From: an uncultured Clostridia bacterium
Lineage (GTDB): Bacteria; Bacillota; Clostridia; TANB77; CAG-508
Reading direction: 5' to 3'
NCBI GenBank assembly: GCA_947426305.1
Contig: CANEDP010000010.1
Location: 1-43,802 of the forward strand
Length of the DNA: 43,802 bases
Position 1 is the stretch's first letter. Each line of letters opens with the position of its first letter. The notes under the pieces were generated by a model. It did not search any database. It had not been told where the DNA came from and saw nothing but the letters and a program-made list of their open reading frames with translations. Made by a program: the position numbers and the translations under genes. Below, piece by piece: positions 33,058 through 42,467 of the stretch.

Positions 33058-33727
33058 CTATGACCACATATAGCCGACACCTCTTATGGTTTTTAAATAT
33101 TGGTCATATCCTACTTTTTTTAGTTCTTTTCGAAGTCCGGCTGGCATAAACTTCTATCACATTGGTGCTTGTTTCTGAGTCAAAACCCCAAATTTTGTCG
33201 AATATTTGGTCTTTGGTTAAGATAATATTTTGGGTATTTAATAAGTATTCTAGCAAATCAAATTGTTTGCCTTGCAAAATTAGTTCTTGCTTGTTACACA
33301 TGACTTTTCGACTTTTTAAATCTAAGGTTAAATCTTGAAAAGCAAGAATATTTTCGTTGGTATAATTTCCACTGGTTCTGCGAATAATCGCATCGATTCT
33401 TGCAAGCAATTCTTCACGGTTGAATGGTTTGACTAAATAGTCGTCTGCTCCAATTCTGAAGCCTTTTAGTTTGTCTTCTAAGGCATCTTTGGCAGTTAAA
33501 ATCAAAACTGGTGTAACGATTTTTTCATTTCTAAGCGTGCTTAAAAATTCGTAGCCGTCCATAACTGGCATCATTAAATCTAAAATGATAGCATCATAGA
33601 TGCCTTGTTTGGCATATAGAATTCCTTCTTCTCCGTCGTAAGCACAATCTGTATCATAGTTGTTTTTAACGCATTGCTCAATTGTTTTGGATAATATTTT
33701 GTCATCTTCAATAATCAAAATTTTCAT
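33058..33727 (-). CDS. OmpR/PhoB-family response regulator, read through a CGG +1 shift
   Basis: 222 residues when read with one shift. Receiver domain: acidic pair IIEDD, phosphorylated Asp in IILDLMMPVMDGYEF (residue ~51), Thr/Lys switch (LILTAKDAL; DYLVKPFNREEL). The winged-helix domain starts near residue 125. In plain translation it derails at codon 197, CGG 33139-33137, and stops 11 codons later, losing the final hairpin of the DNA-binding domain. Skipping C gives EVYASGLRKELKKVGYDQYL and then TIRGVGYMWS, the canonical family C-terminus. The kinase follows 12 nt later. As the C-terminal hairpin helps contact DNA, the recoding would determine activity. Confidence 0.88.
33137..33139 (-). 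other. CGG +1 recoding site 8 (response regulator)
   Basis: Context GCC AGC CGG A. Skipping C gives AGC GGA CTT CGA AAA and the expected RGVGY ending. Confidence 0.85.
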
Positions 33728-33789
33728 AAAAACCTTCCTTTTCGTTATTATACAATAGAAAACTTAAATTTGTCTGAAATATTTTGAAT

Positions 33790-35133
33790 TTATAGATTGA
33801 TTTCTAATCCCATTATCATTGTCGCAATTTTGAAAAAGATTAGAACAGAACACATATCAGAAACTGTTGTAATAACTGGTGTTGCCATAAGTGCTGGATC
33901 AATTTTGATTTTTTTGGCAAGCATTGGAAGCGAACAGCCCAAGAAATTGGCTAATACTACCGTTCCTAGTAATGATAGTGCAACTACGACTGCTAATTTC
34001 ATGTCCTGATATTGAATGAGAATTCGGATTCCATTAGCAATCCCAAGCATTAAGGCAACCGATATAGCAACTCGGAATTCTTTCCAAATAGCCTTGAAAT
34101 AATCTTTTAACATAACTTCGTCATTTGACATACCACGGATAATCAAAGTTGAGGTTTGAGAACCGCAATTACCTGTTGTCCCCATAATCATTGGAATAAA
34201 GGCAACTAAAATTGGAACTGAGGCAAAGGCTGCTTCATATTTGGTAATAATGGCACCAGTTACAATGGAAGATAGCATTAAAATAAGAAGCCAAATAATT
34301 CGATTTTTGGCGTGTGATAGGACACTTGTTTTAAAATAAGTCTCTTCGTTTGGTGTAATGGCTGACATGATTTCAAAATCTTCTGCGACTTCGTCTTGTA
34401 AAACGTCCATAGCGTCGTCAACGGTTACGATACCGACTAGACGGTTTTCCGTATCTACTACGGGAATTGCTAAGAAATTGTATTTGTCAAACATTTTAGC
34501 AACATTTTCTTGGTCTTCTAGTGTGGTAACGGTTATGACATTGGTTTCCATGATGTCTTTTATCATGACGTCTTTTTCCGAAATAACGAGCGATTTTAAA
34601 TTGATGATTCCTTTTACTTTTCGAGACATACTTAGAACGTAACAAGTATAAATTGTTTCTTTTTCTAAGCCGATTTTTTTGATTTTTTCTAAGGCTTGTT
34701 CAACTGTCATGTTTTCTTTTAGGTCGATGAATTCTGTTGTCATAATGCTTCCAGCACTGTCTTCTGGATAATTTAGAAGTTCGTTGACGATTTTGCGGTC
34801 GTCTGAATGAATGTTTCTCAAAATTCTTTTGACAACATTGGAAGGCATTTCTTCAATTAGGTCAACGGTGTCGTCCATAAATAATTCGTTGATGACGTTT
34901 TTTAATTCTTTGTCTGAAAAGCCGTTGATTAATTTTTCTTGCACGTCTGGGTCCAATTCAGCAAACACTTCGGCTGCTTTTTCTTTGGATAGGACGCGGT
35001 AAACGATTAGTTTCTTCTCGTCATCTAATTCATCAAACAAGGTCGGCAAATCGGCAGAATTGATGTTTTGTAAATATTCTTTTAAATCATTAAATTTTCT
35101 CATTTGAATCAATTCGGTTACTTTTTCTTCCAT
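33790..35133 (-). CDS. mgtE: Magnesium transporter MgtE
   Basis: A 447-residue Mg2+ channel. Residues ~1-120 form the MgtE N domain (helical repeats DLPTLFDELDDEKKLIVYR, VIEEMPSNVVKRILRNI-like), ~125-250 two CBS domains (YPEDSAGSIMTTEFIDLKE; AIPVVDTENRLVGIVTVDD), and ~285-447 five membrane spans with PMIMGTTGNCGSQTSTLIIR, the pore segment. Start ATG 35133 follows AAAGGTGG; eight upstream codons are open but lack a ribosome binding site. It probably forms its own transcript after the terminator at 35157-35190. Confidence 0.93.
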   Translation of the reverse strand: MEEKVTELIQMRKFNDLKEYLQNINSADLPTLFDELDDEKKLIVYRVLSKEKAAEVFAELDPDVQEKLINGFSDKELKNVINELFMDDTVDLIEEMPSNVVKRILRNIHSDDRKIVNELLNYPEDSAGSIMTTEFIDLKENMTVEQALEKIKKIGLEKETIYTCYVLSMSRKVKGIINLKSLVISEKDVMIKDIMETNVITVTTLEDQENVAKMFDKYNFLAIPVVDTENRLVGIVTVDDAMDVLQDEVAEDFEIMSAITPNEETYFKTSVLSHAKNRIIWLLILMLSSIVTGAIITKYEAAFASVPILVAFIPMIMGTTGNCGSQTSTLIIRGMSNDEVMLKDYFKAIWKEFRVAISVALMLGIANGIRILIQYQDMKLAVVVALSLLGTVVLANFLGCSLPMLAKKIKIDPALMATPVITTVSDMCSVLIFFKIATMIMGLEINL

Positions 35134-35156
35134 ATTTATTCCACCTTTCTTTGCCA

Positions 35157-35190
35157 TAAAAAAGAACGAGAAATGGTTTCTCGTTCTTCC
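35157..35190 (-). terminator. Terminator of the IreB-RuvX-DUF1292 operon
   Basis: Minus-strand stem AAGAACGAGAAA / TTTCTCGTTCTT followed by T6. Confidence 0.85.
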
Positions 35191-35204
35191 TTGGATTTTT
35201 TTGA

Positions 35205-35525
35205 TTAATCTTCGTCTGTGAAGTTGAATTCGTCTTTGAATTTTTCTTTGAAAATTTCAAAAACAGCATTTAATGTTTCTTCATCATCAACACTTACATA
35301 GGATTCTTCTTCTTCGTTACCAGAGTCTTCGACTTTTAGAATGACAACCTCTCCGTCATCTTCTTCCATTTCTCCTTCGGCTGGTAATAAAACTACATAT
35401 TCTTCAGAATCATATTCTATTAAATCTAGGAATTCAAATTGTACATCCTCACCATTTTCATCACTTAATATTATTATATTACTTAAGTCTTCATCTTCTA
35501 TGTCATTGATTGAATCTTCGTCCAT
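35205..35525 (-). CDS. DUF1292 protein (YrzB-like)
   Basis: A 106-residue, very acidic small protein. The DUF1292 core is visible as NIIILSDENGEDVQFEFLDL, then YVVLLPAEGE and VVILKVEDS. It is almost always found behind IreB and RuvX in Bacillota, as here. Two adjacent ATGs are possible; the second (35525) has better spacing from AAAGGAG. Function not established. Confidence 0.88.
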   Translation of the reverse strand: MDEDSINDIEDEDLSNIIILSDENGEDVQFEFLDLIEYDSEEYVVLLPAEGEMEEDDGEVVILKVEDSGNEEEESYVSVDDEETLNAVFEIFKEKFKDEFNFTDED

Positions 35526-35618
35526 CATTTTTCTCCTTTCTTTTGTCATATGTGAATGACACATTTTAATTATCATACACTAGTTTTTTGTTTTTTGCAA
35601 TAGTTTTTGAGAATATTT

Positions 35619-36038
35619 TTAACATTTTCCCTTATTCATATACATCTCCAAAATATAAACTGCTGCCAAAGTATCTTCCACTTGCTTTTTTTTGCGTTTA
35701 TTGACTTCTAATAAATTCAATGTTTTATTCGCCGCAACCGTGGTTAATCTTTCATCGATTGTTTCCATTTGGATTTTATTATATTTGCATTTTAATTTAT
35801 GTAGAAATTTTTCTGTTGCTTCCATTCTCTCAGAAGCTGTACCATTCATATTATAGGGCATTCCTAAAACTATGGTTGAAATTTCGTATTCTTGCATAAT
35901 TTCGTCTAATCTTCGCAAAAGCATTTTGTCATTTCCCTTGTACATAATTGTCTCTAAGCCTTGTGCTGTAATACCAAGAGCGTCTGTTATCGCAATTCCG
36001 ACTTTAGACGCTCCATAATCAATTCCTAAAATTCTCAT
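35619..36038 (-). CDS. ruvX: RuvX/YqgF Holliday-junction resolvase-like RNase
   Basis: A 139-residue RNase-H-fold protein of the YqgF family, linked to Holliday junction resolution and to 16S rRNA 5' processing. Motifs: [19 protein letters not shown] (first acidic residue), [14 protein letters not shown], and the second acidic site in [10 protein letters not shown]. The ATG overlaps the IreB stop (ATGA), so translation is coupled. Confidence 0.93.
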   Translation of the reverse strand: MRILGIDYGASKVGIAITDALGITAQGLETIMYKGNDKMLLRRLDEIMQEYEISTIVLGMPYNMNGTASERMEATEKFLHKLKCKYNKIQMETIDERLTTVAANKTLNLLEVNKRKKKQVEDTLAAVYILEMYMNKGKC

Positions 36039-36292
36039 GATTCTTCCAATCCTATATAATATTTTACTAATTTTTCTAATAATTCATCTCTTTCTACTAA
36101 ACGAATTAAATTTCTTGCATCGTTGTGACTGGTAATATAGGTTGGGTCACCAGATAAAATATAGCCTACGATTTGATTGATTGGATTATAGCCTTTTTCC
36201 ACCAATGCTTCATATACTTTTTTCAAGATTTCTCTTGTTCGTAAACTTTTATCTCTTTCCACCTTAAAACTCATCGTCTTGTCTGTTGCCAT
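36035..36292 (-). CDS. ireB: IreB family regulatory protein (UPF0297)
   Basis: An 85-residue protein. In enterococci IreB is a substrate of the Ser/Thr kinase IreK and affects cephalosporin resistance. Here: [20 protein letters not shown], then [20 protein letters not shown] and [17 protein letters not shown], all diagnostic. The ATG 36292 lies 7 nt after GGAGG; longer frames upstream are not supported. Coupled to ruvX. Confidence 0.93.
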   Translation of the reverse strand: MATDKTMSFKVERDKSLRTREILKKVYEALVEKGYNPINQIVGYILSGDPTYITSHNDARNLIRLVERDELLEKLVKYYIGLEES

Positions 36293-36314
36293 TTTCATTC
36301 CTCCTTTACCATTT

Positions 36315-37451
36315 TTATATATAATTAATCTGACTCTCTTGCTTTGGTGCATTATCAATATATTCTTCTAGTTTTTTATTTAACTGCTCTAACCCTGTTC
36401 CTTTATAATACGTTGATACCACAAAATTTAAAGTTGGAGAAGCAACTTGTTTTTCTTTAATTTCTCTGACTCTTACTTTCTTACCTTTGATAATTCTTAT
36501 TTTTTGCACTTCTTCTTCATCTTGCACCAACTCCAAACTCTCGATTTCCTCCTTCAACGTGCTTAAAAATTCCTCGACACTTCCTTCTTCCACACCTGAA
36601 AAAACAATCATAAATTTCGGTCCCATATATCTTACAAAAACGTATTGTGCCGCCATTTTAGATTTAATAATATTGCTTACTTCTGTAATGATATCATTCC
36701 CCATTTCACGGCTAACTTGCTTGTTAATTTCTTCAATATTGGTGATACGAAACATACAAACTGCTGATGTTGGATATTTGGAAAAAATTCTTTTGGCATT
36801 TCCATATAAATATTCTGCAGAATGCAGTCCTGTAAATTGATCAATTCGGTCAATATTTTCGATGGTATCTTGATACGCTGTTGTTTGCAAAACAGAGATG
36901 ATATTGTCTTTGACAACTTCAATAATGGTTGTATCAATATGGTCAAAAGCGTGCATTTTTCCGCTTTCCATAATCCAATATCCAATGTAAATATTATCGA
37001 TGTAAAGTGGGAAAAACATAGCTGATTTGGCCCTTCCCATTTCTACTTTTTGATAGGGTAATTTTTCGGTTTCTGATTCGATTGTTACATACTTTGGCGT
37101 AGCAGTTGCCACACTGTCTTGAAAAATTTCTTCTGTATGCAAATTGGTCAAAGCCTCATGGTGTCTTGTTTCTACGTTTGAGGCTTTTATTACATATTCT
37201 GCTCCATTAAATACAACAATTGTGGAATATTTTATATCGTATTTTTCAATGATGATTTCATTAATTCGATTCAATTTTTTATCGACTGTGTCTTCTTGAC
37301 CTGCAATGGTCATGAAATCTTGTAATACACTTAAATTGTTGATTTTTTGGTTAATATTATTAAACGATTCAATTTTTTTCTGTATATGAAGATTATACAC
37401 GACCAATACAGCGATGGCCAATAATAAAATTATGATTACTACTATTATCAA
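36315..37451 (-). CDS. Membrane-anchored GAF protein with degenerate GGDEF domain
   Basis: About 378 residues. An N-terminal membrane span ([20 protein letters not shown]) precedes a short coiled region, a GAF-like domain (~40-190: [37 protein letters not shown]) and a GGDEF-like fold (~205-320: [20 protein letters not shown]). In place of the GG(D/E)EF signature it has [10 protein letters not shown], so diguanylate cyclase activity is unlikely; it may bind a nucleotide or act as a scaffold. SD AAGAGG suggests the TTG at 37451; a GTG at 37460 overlaps the SD. It lies between the large MinD-like protein and IreB and may share a transcript with both. Confidence 0.75.
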   Translation of the reverse strand: MIIVVIIILLLAIAVLVVYNLHIQKKIESFNNINQKINNLSVLQDFMTIAGQEDTVDKKLNRINEIIIEKYDIKYSTIVVFNGAEYVIKASNVETRHHEALTNLHTEEIFQDSVATATPKYVTIESETEKLPYQKVEMGRAKSAMFFPLYIDNIYIGYWIMESGKMHAFDHIDTTIIEVVKDNIISVLQTTAYQDTIENIDRIDQFTGLHSAEYLYGNAKRIFSKYPTSAVCMFRITNIEEINKQVSREMGNDIITEVSNIIKSKMAAQYVFVRYMGPKFMIVFSGVEEGSVEEFLSTLKEEIESLELVQDEEEVQKIRIIKGKKVRVREIKEKQVASPTLNFVVSTYYKGTGLEQLNKKLEEYIDNAPKQESQINYI

Positions 37452-37474
37452 AATATTCACCTCTTAAGTTTCGT

Positions 37475-40400
37475 TTAGTATTTTTTCTTCATTTTATTTA
37501 AAGTATCATTCATGCTACTTGAGAAATTGTTTGGCGTATAGTTTTGTTTTGAATTTGATGAATACGTTGCTCTACTGGTTAATGGATAAACCATGTCGCC
37601 TAAAACTCTTAATTTATTCATAAAATTCTTTGAATATCCACTAATCGATACTTTGCAATTTAACATTCCCTCCAAATATTTTGAATATGCCATTTCTTCA
37701 AATGGAATACTACAATATTTTACGCTTTCTTTGTCAAATAATTCTGTCATAAATGACATCGCAGGATCATTGTAAGATGACATTCCGCCGATGATTGCTT
37801 TATTGGTAAGTCCTCTTACTTTTAATTCTTTGTTAATAACCACTCGAACTTTTTCTGGTTCAAAAACACCTTGTGTTTTTAAATCTCTTAAAAATGCTGT
37901 CAAAGGCTGAATGGTCAAAATGTCCATGGATTGTACTAAATAAATTTCTTGGCAACTCGCAAAATAAGCTGGATTGGTATCATAATCGCAATCAATCAAA
38001 ATTAATGAATGATTTTGTACTAGGGTTGACAAAATTGCTTCTACATTTGAATAATTTTTTCCGTCGTTTGGAAGCGCTGTATAGACTGTCAAGTTTTGTT
38101 TTACGCGGATTCCTTCTGCTGTTCCTTGTTGTAATTTTTCAATGGAAGTATACGCAATTTGTCTTAAGTTTTCTTCATTTTGTGTATAAATGTAATAAGA
38201 ATTACGATTTTTGGTCATATCCAAAATGGCTGTATTAATACCAACTGACGCAAATATTTCAGCCAAATTATTGACTAAGAAAGATACACCATTTTTCGTA
38301 CTTCCTAAGAAAGTAACAATTTTTTTATCTTTCGTCATCAAACTATTTAAGGTTGACATCGAATAATCAATTGGTGATTCAATGCTTTGAATCGCTTCTG
38401 TTTCGTAATGATAATTGTCTTGATTATCCATTGTATTATTAGGCGTATTTTCTTCCAAACTTGGATTAAATAAATCTTCTTCTGGTTGTTGGAAAGGCGT
38501 TTCGTCTTCAAAGCCAATTAAAGTATCTTCATTTTCTTCTGGAATCTCGACATCTGCTAAGATATTATCATCTGTTTCTAAATCAGATAGTAAGGTATCA
38601 CCTGTATTATCCTCTGTTTCGAAATCCATATCTAATGCATCATCTGCAGTGTCTTCTAATTCATCATCAGCCAAAATATCGAAATCATCTGTTTGCTCTA
38701 ATTCTGGGAAATCATTATTTTCATCTGATAAAATATCTTGTTGGTATAAACTGTCGATGTCCTGCGTTTCTAAACTTTGCTTAGCCGTTGTTTCATATTT
38801 TCCGTATTCATCATATTCTTCAAATTCGTCAAATGCTTCTTCTGTGGTTTCTGCAAAAATATCTTCTTCATCATCACCAAAATCGCTAATATCTTCTAAA
38901 TCATCTAATTCTGGTAATTCAATCTCTTCTAATTCTTCATTTTCTATATTGGAAGCCACTTCTTGTACTTGTTCATCAAATATTTCATTTTCGTCTACAA
39001 GAATATCTTCCAAATTAGTATTTTCAATTTCTGTGTTTAAGTTCGATATTGGTTCGTTTTGTATTGGCTCAAAATCAAATTCCTCTTCAATTACATTATC
39101 TAATTCTTCTTGATTTACTATTTTTTTAGGTTCTTCGACTGGATTTTTGCGTGGTCTTCCTCTTTTTCCTTTTGGTTTTGGCGTTACGTCAACTGGATTT
39201 TTGCGTGGTCTTCCTCTTCCTTTTTTAGGTTGCTCTGCAACATTTCCTTCTGCTTGTGTCTGAACTGCTTTGCTTTCCATCGCACTGGCTGTGAAATCTA
39301 ATTCTGGTAAATCAAAATCTTCTAAATCACTAATTGATTCAGATTCCTTACTGGGAACGATTGGATTATTTTCTGGTAAATTTGTCATTTTGCGTTCTGG
39401 TTTTACGGTTTTTGGTTGCATTTGATTTTCCCCTTTTCTGGCTATTTCATTTGTTCCTTCTTGTTCCATTGTACTTATTCCCTCACTTACTGGTTTTGAA
39501 ACCACTTTTTTTCTTACAATTCTTCCATCTGGCAAACGTACTAATTTTCCTTCTTTTTTACTTGTTTCAGGTTTTGGACTATCACTAGAATTTGATTTTA
39601 CCTTTTGTACAACATTTGGTTTTGCTTGTACATTTGTACCATTCTGATTTTTTTGTGGTATTGCAATGACTTTTCTTGCATTTTCTGTTCCAGATGATTT
39701 AACAGAATTTGGTATTACAATTGGTCCATTCATTTTGTTTTGGGTTAATTTATTTTCAATAATATCAATTTTGACACCTGTCCTTTTTTGATCCTCTTTA
39801 TTTGTAAATTCTTTACTTTTCACGCCTTGCACCATCATACCATTTGCCATCATGAATTCTTGATATTGAGTAGACGTCTCCTCCAAAATTCTTTTTACAT
39901 TAACTGGCAAACAATTGATAATGATTTTAAGTTGCTCTTCTGTATATTGGGAAGCTATATTTTCAAAACTTTCTGAGTATTTTTCTGTATGCTTGCCTAG
40001 TTTTTTAAAATGCAACAAAATATTTTGTATTTGCAATTCATCTACTTCATTTTCATTTTCAGCCCTATAATTGACATCGTCTGTATCGATTTTGTAGTAC
40101 ATTTTGGCTTCTTTTTTGGTACGTGGTTTGTGAATCAAACGGCAAACTTCTTCCATACTTCGATCGTTTCCAAGAAGACCATTGTAAATACCTAAACCAA
40201 ATAATTTGACTAAAAAGGAACTACCTTTTGTGTGTCTATCTGAGCAAATTAAAATGATGGAAATTTCATTTCCTGTCGTATCATGCGCTTCGTCACTAAT
40301 GCCATCTAGTTTTTCAAAAATGAACTTATCAATCGATTCATAATTATTATTTGAAAATGGCTCTAAATCCGCACTAATAACAATTCTATCATACGTTTTA

Positions 40401-40537
40401 TCTCGTTGTATTTCTTTTTGGATTGCATTAAAATAATAAACATTTTTATAAGATAAGATTTCTCGATAATCTTTTTGATACTTTTTGATAATCGCATCTG
40501 AAATGCTTTCACTATTTACTGCAAATAAAACTTTCAT
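37475..40537 (-). CDS. Large protein: receiver-like N-terminus, AT-hooks, acidic region, MinD/TadZ-like ATPase
   Basis: 1020 residues. Residues ~1-150 resemble a response-regulator-like alpha/beta fold (RIVISADLEPFS). A helical part follows (~165-240). A long polar linker contains two AT-hook cores (KGRGRPRKNP and GKRGRPRKNPVEEPKK, ~437-466), then ~250 acidic residues of low complexity. Residues ~735-1005 form a MinD/ParA-like domain with an altered P-loop (FLGSTKNGVSFLVNNLAE), strand LILIDCDYD and EIYLVQSMDIL. The layout resembles TadZ/CpaE pilus-localisation proteins with a large insertion. ATG 40537 follows GGAGGGGG. It is coupled to the membrane protein 40543-40947. Confidence 0.7.
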   Translation of the reverse strand: MKVLFAVNSESISDAIIKKYQKDYREILSYKNVYYFNAIQKEIQRDKTYDRIVISADLEPFSNNNYESIDKFIFEKLDGISDEAHDTTGNEISIILICSDRHTKGSSFLVKLFGLGIYNGLLGNDRSMEEVCRLIHKPRTKKEAKMYYKIDTDDVNYRAENENEVDELQIQNILLHFKKLGKHTEKYSESFENIASQYTEEQLKIIINCLPVNVKRILEETSTQYQEFMMANGMMVQGVKSKEFTNKEDQKRTGVKIDIIENKLTQNKMNGPIVIPNSVKSSGTENARKVIAIPQKNQNGTNVQAKPNVVQKVKSNSSDSPKPETSKKEGKLVRLPDGRIVRKKVVSKPVSEGISTMEQEGTNEIARKGENQMQPKTVKPERKMTNLPENNPIVPSKESESISDLEDFDLPELDFTASAMESKAVQTQAEGNVAEQPKKGRGRPRKNPVDVTPKPKGKRGRPRKNPVEEPKKIVNQEELDNVIEEEFDFEPIQNEPISNLNTEIENTNLEDILVDENEIFDEQVQEVASNIENEELEEIELPELDDLEDISDFGDDEEDIFAETTEEAFDEFEEYDEYGKYETTAKQSLETQDIDSLYQQDILSDENNDFPELEQTDDFDILADDELEDTADDALDMDFETEDNTGDTLLSDLETDDNILADVEIPEENEDTLIGFEDETPFQQPEEDLFNPSLEENTPNNTMDNQDNYHYETEAIQSIESPIDYSMSTLNSLMTKDKKIVTFLGSTKNGVSFLVNNLAEIFASVGINTAILDMTKNRNSYYIYTQNEENLRQIAYTSIEKLQQGTAEGIRVKQNLTVYTALPNDGKNYSNVEAILSTLVQNHSLILIDCDYDTNPAYFASCQEIYLVQSMDILTIQPLTAFLRDLKTQGVFEPEKVRVVINKELKVRGLTNKAIIGGMSSYNDPAMSFMTELFDKESVKYCSIPFEEMAYSKYLEGMLNCKVSISGYSKNFMNKLRVLGDMVYPLTSRATYSSNSKQNYTPNNFSSSMNDTLNKMKKKY

Positions 40538-40542
40538 TTGTA

Positions 40543-40947
40543 TTACCCCCTCCAACCGTTTACAACTACGGCAAAAATTAGTGGTAGAACTTGGCATATT
40601 AGCAAAATCGTCACAAACGTTAAGATTAATGCAAATCCTCTATCTCTTACATCTAATTTTCGAATTCCAATCACATATTGAAAAATGGATCCAATCGCGA
40701 TACCGATAAAGCAAAGTGGTATGCTATAAATTCTGACGCCATTTAAAATATAAGCTGTAATTCCATAAGGCGTCGAGCCATATTTTTCTATGTATTCTTG
40801 CATTTTATCCTTGGTTGATTCTTTCATTTCTAATAATTCGGTTGCTTGTTCTGAATCTAAAACTTCTTCACCTGTAATGGCAAATGCTGTTGTTGTCCCC
40901 AAAATGGTAAAGACAATTATCAGCATGATTATTATCTTTTTTAACAT
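40543..40947 (-). CDS. Small secreted or membrane protein, pilin-like layout
   Basis: 134 residues. A clear signal peptide (MLKKIIIMLIIVFTILGTTTAFA) is followed by a polar helical part and two membrane spans (RIYSIPLCFIGIAIGSIFQYVI; ALILTFVTILLICQVLPLIFAVVV). This signal-plus-two-span arrangement is that of TrbC/VirB2-like pilins, but there is no sequence proof. It ends 5 nt before the MinD-like gene. Likely both belong to a membrane machine whose other parts are not in the window. Confidence 0.7.
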   Translation of the reverse strand: MLKKIIIMLIIVFTILGTTTAFAITGEEVLDSEQATELLEMKESTKDKMQEYIEKYGSTPYGITAYILNGVRIYSIPLCFIGIAIGSIFQYVIGIRKLDVRDRGFALILTFVTILLICQVLPLIFAVVVNGWRG

Positions 40948-41063
40948 ATTGCTTCAATCCTTTCTACTATTGGATATCAATAGCGTACTTTTTTAACTAT
41001 TTATATCATATAATATCTTGGCAAAAATATCAACCTTTTCTTGAAATTTTTTTCCATTTTTTG

Positions 41064-42284
41064 TTAGATTCGGTTTATTAAATATTGCATCCATTTATAA
41101 ACTGCATTTGCCCAGTTCTTATCGCTTGCATATTTGGAATTGACAGCAGATAAAGTAGAACCACTATAAAATTTTCCACTTGTGGCACTTCCATCGTAAA
41201 TCTTAGTTCCTGATGGATTCAAATAATATTTGACAAAAACACGAGCCACTAAGTCGATTCCTTCTGCATACGTTCCAAATGAATACGCTCCACCATATGG
41301 ATTGCTGTCAACGGCACCATAACCAAATAAGTTTTTCTTGTTATTAGAAATTGTTGATGTTCCCCAAGCACTTTCGTGAATGCCAACACTTGCCACAAAA
41401 ATTCCATTAATTTGATATTGTTTTTCGATATAGTAAAAATATTCTGCATTTTGCGCAAAAACATTTTTCTTGTCATTTTTCTCATCTGCTAAAACTTTTT
41501 TAAATTGCTCTAAAGTAAGTCCACTTGGCTTTCGTAAATCCATGGTAAAACTTAGGGAATTTAGCAATTGTTGTTTGGTGTACTGCGCATCACTTGCTAG
41601 TTCCTTCTGATTTGGATTTTTACTTGTCACACAATTGCTTGGAATATATCCTTTTATTCCTGCAGTCGAAATAAAATACCAATCTCCTTCAATTTTTAAT
41701 ATTTTCGCAGAATCATTTTTATTCAAAGTGCAAATTTTTTCAGCACTTTCATTGGCTGAAATTCTCACACTCGCAGTCGTTGCAACAACGTAAACCATAT
41801 CCCCTTCTTTTGCTTCATACATTCCAAATTTACTTCCTGTACCAATTTCCACAATTCTCTCAATTGGTGCCTTAATAATATTTTCTGCCATCAATTCTTC
41901 TGCCATTAACTCATCGTCCTTGTATTTTTTGATGATAATTGCTTCTTTCGTGCCTGCTCGTCCTTCTTGCAAAACTTGTACTACCCCACTGGCCAATTCT
42001 TGATTATTTTTATATCGCGTCGTGTATTCCATATCAATTTCTTCTACGACCATTTCTTCTTTTTGATTATTTTTCGTATTTTGTTCCATGATTTCGTATA
42101 AATTAATTGGATTTTGGTTTTCATAGAAAATTTCTGTTTCGTTTTTTGAAAAGTCTTTGTCATCTGTTGCAAAAATATTTCCTGTAAAAAATACTGCTAT
42201 TAGCATGAAAAATAGGCATAACATCCATATTACACCACTATATAATTTTTGATAATATGTACTTTTCTTTTCGCACTTTTTCAT
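41064..42284 (-). CDS. Cell-wall hydrolase: G5, SH3b and GH73 glucosaminidase domains
   Basis: 406 residues, exported. Residues ~17-40 are a signal or anchor (VIWMLCLFFMLIAVFF). A G5 domain lies at ~78-150 (YTTRYKNNQELASGVVQVLQ; IKAPIERIVEIG), an SH3b domain at ~165-225 (VVATTASVRISANESAEKI; GYIPSNCV), and the N-acetylglucosaminidase domain at ~240-406 with catalytic Glu in GIHESAWGTSTIS and the NLFGYGAVDSNPYGG block. It cleaves peptidoglycan glycan strands, probably during growth or separation. ATG 42284 follows GGGGGATTAC. Confidence 0.9.
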   Translation of the reverse strand: MKKCEKKSTYYQKLYSGVIWMLCLFFMLIAVFFTGNIFATDDKDFSKNETEIFYENQNPINLYEIMEQNTKNNQKEEMVVEEIDMEYTTRYKNNQELASGVVQVLQEGRAGTKEAIIIKKYKDDELMAEELMAENIIKAPIERIVEIGTGSKFGMYEAKEGDMVYVVATTASVRISANESAEKICTLNKNDSAKILKIEGDWYFISTAGIKGYIPSNCVTSKNPNQKELASDAQYTKQQLLNSLSFTMDLRKPSGLTLEQFKKVLADEKNDKKNVFAQNAEYFYYIEKQYQINGIFVASVGIHESAWGTSTISNNKKNLFGYGAVDSNPYGGAYSFGTYAEGIDLVARVFVKYYLNPSGTKIYDGSATSGKFYSGSTLSAVNSKYASDKNWANAVYKWMQYLINRI

Positions 42285-42369
42285 TCGTAATCCCCCAAAA
42301 TAAAATATCTCATGTTTATTGTAATCTTAATAGAAGGTTTTGTCAATAACAAAGATTGGAAGATTATAA

Positions 42370-42409
42370 AAACTCCACTGTACCAATTTTCTTGTACAGT
42401 GGAGTTTTT
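42370..42409 (-). terminator. Terminator after the surface-protein gene
   Basis: Stem AAAACTCCACTGTAC / GTACAGTGGAGTTTTT with a 10-nt loop, T run on the minus strand. Confidence 0.85.
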
Positions 42410-42467
42410 AATAAACTTTCTACTTTCTCAAAAAATAATAAATACATAACATATATGTTTTCGATTC

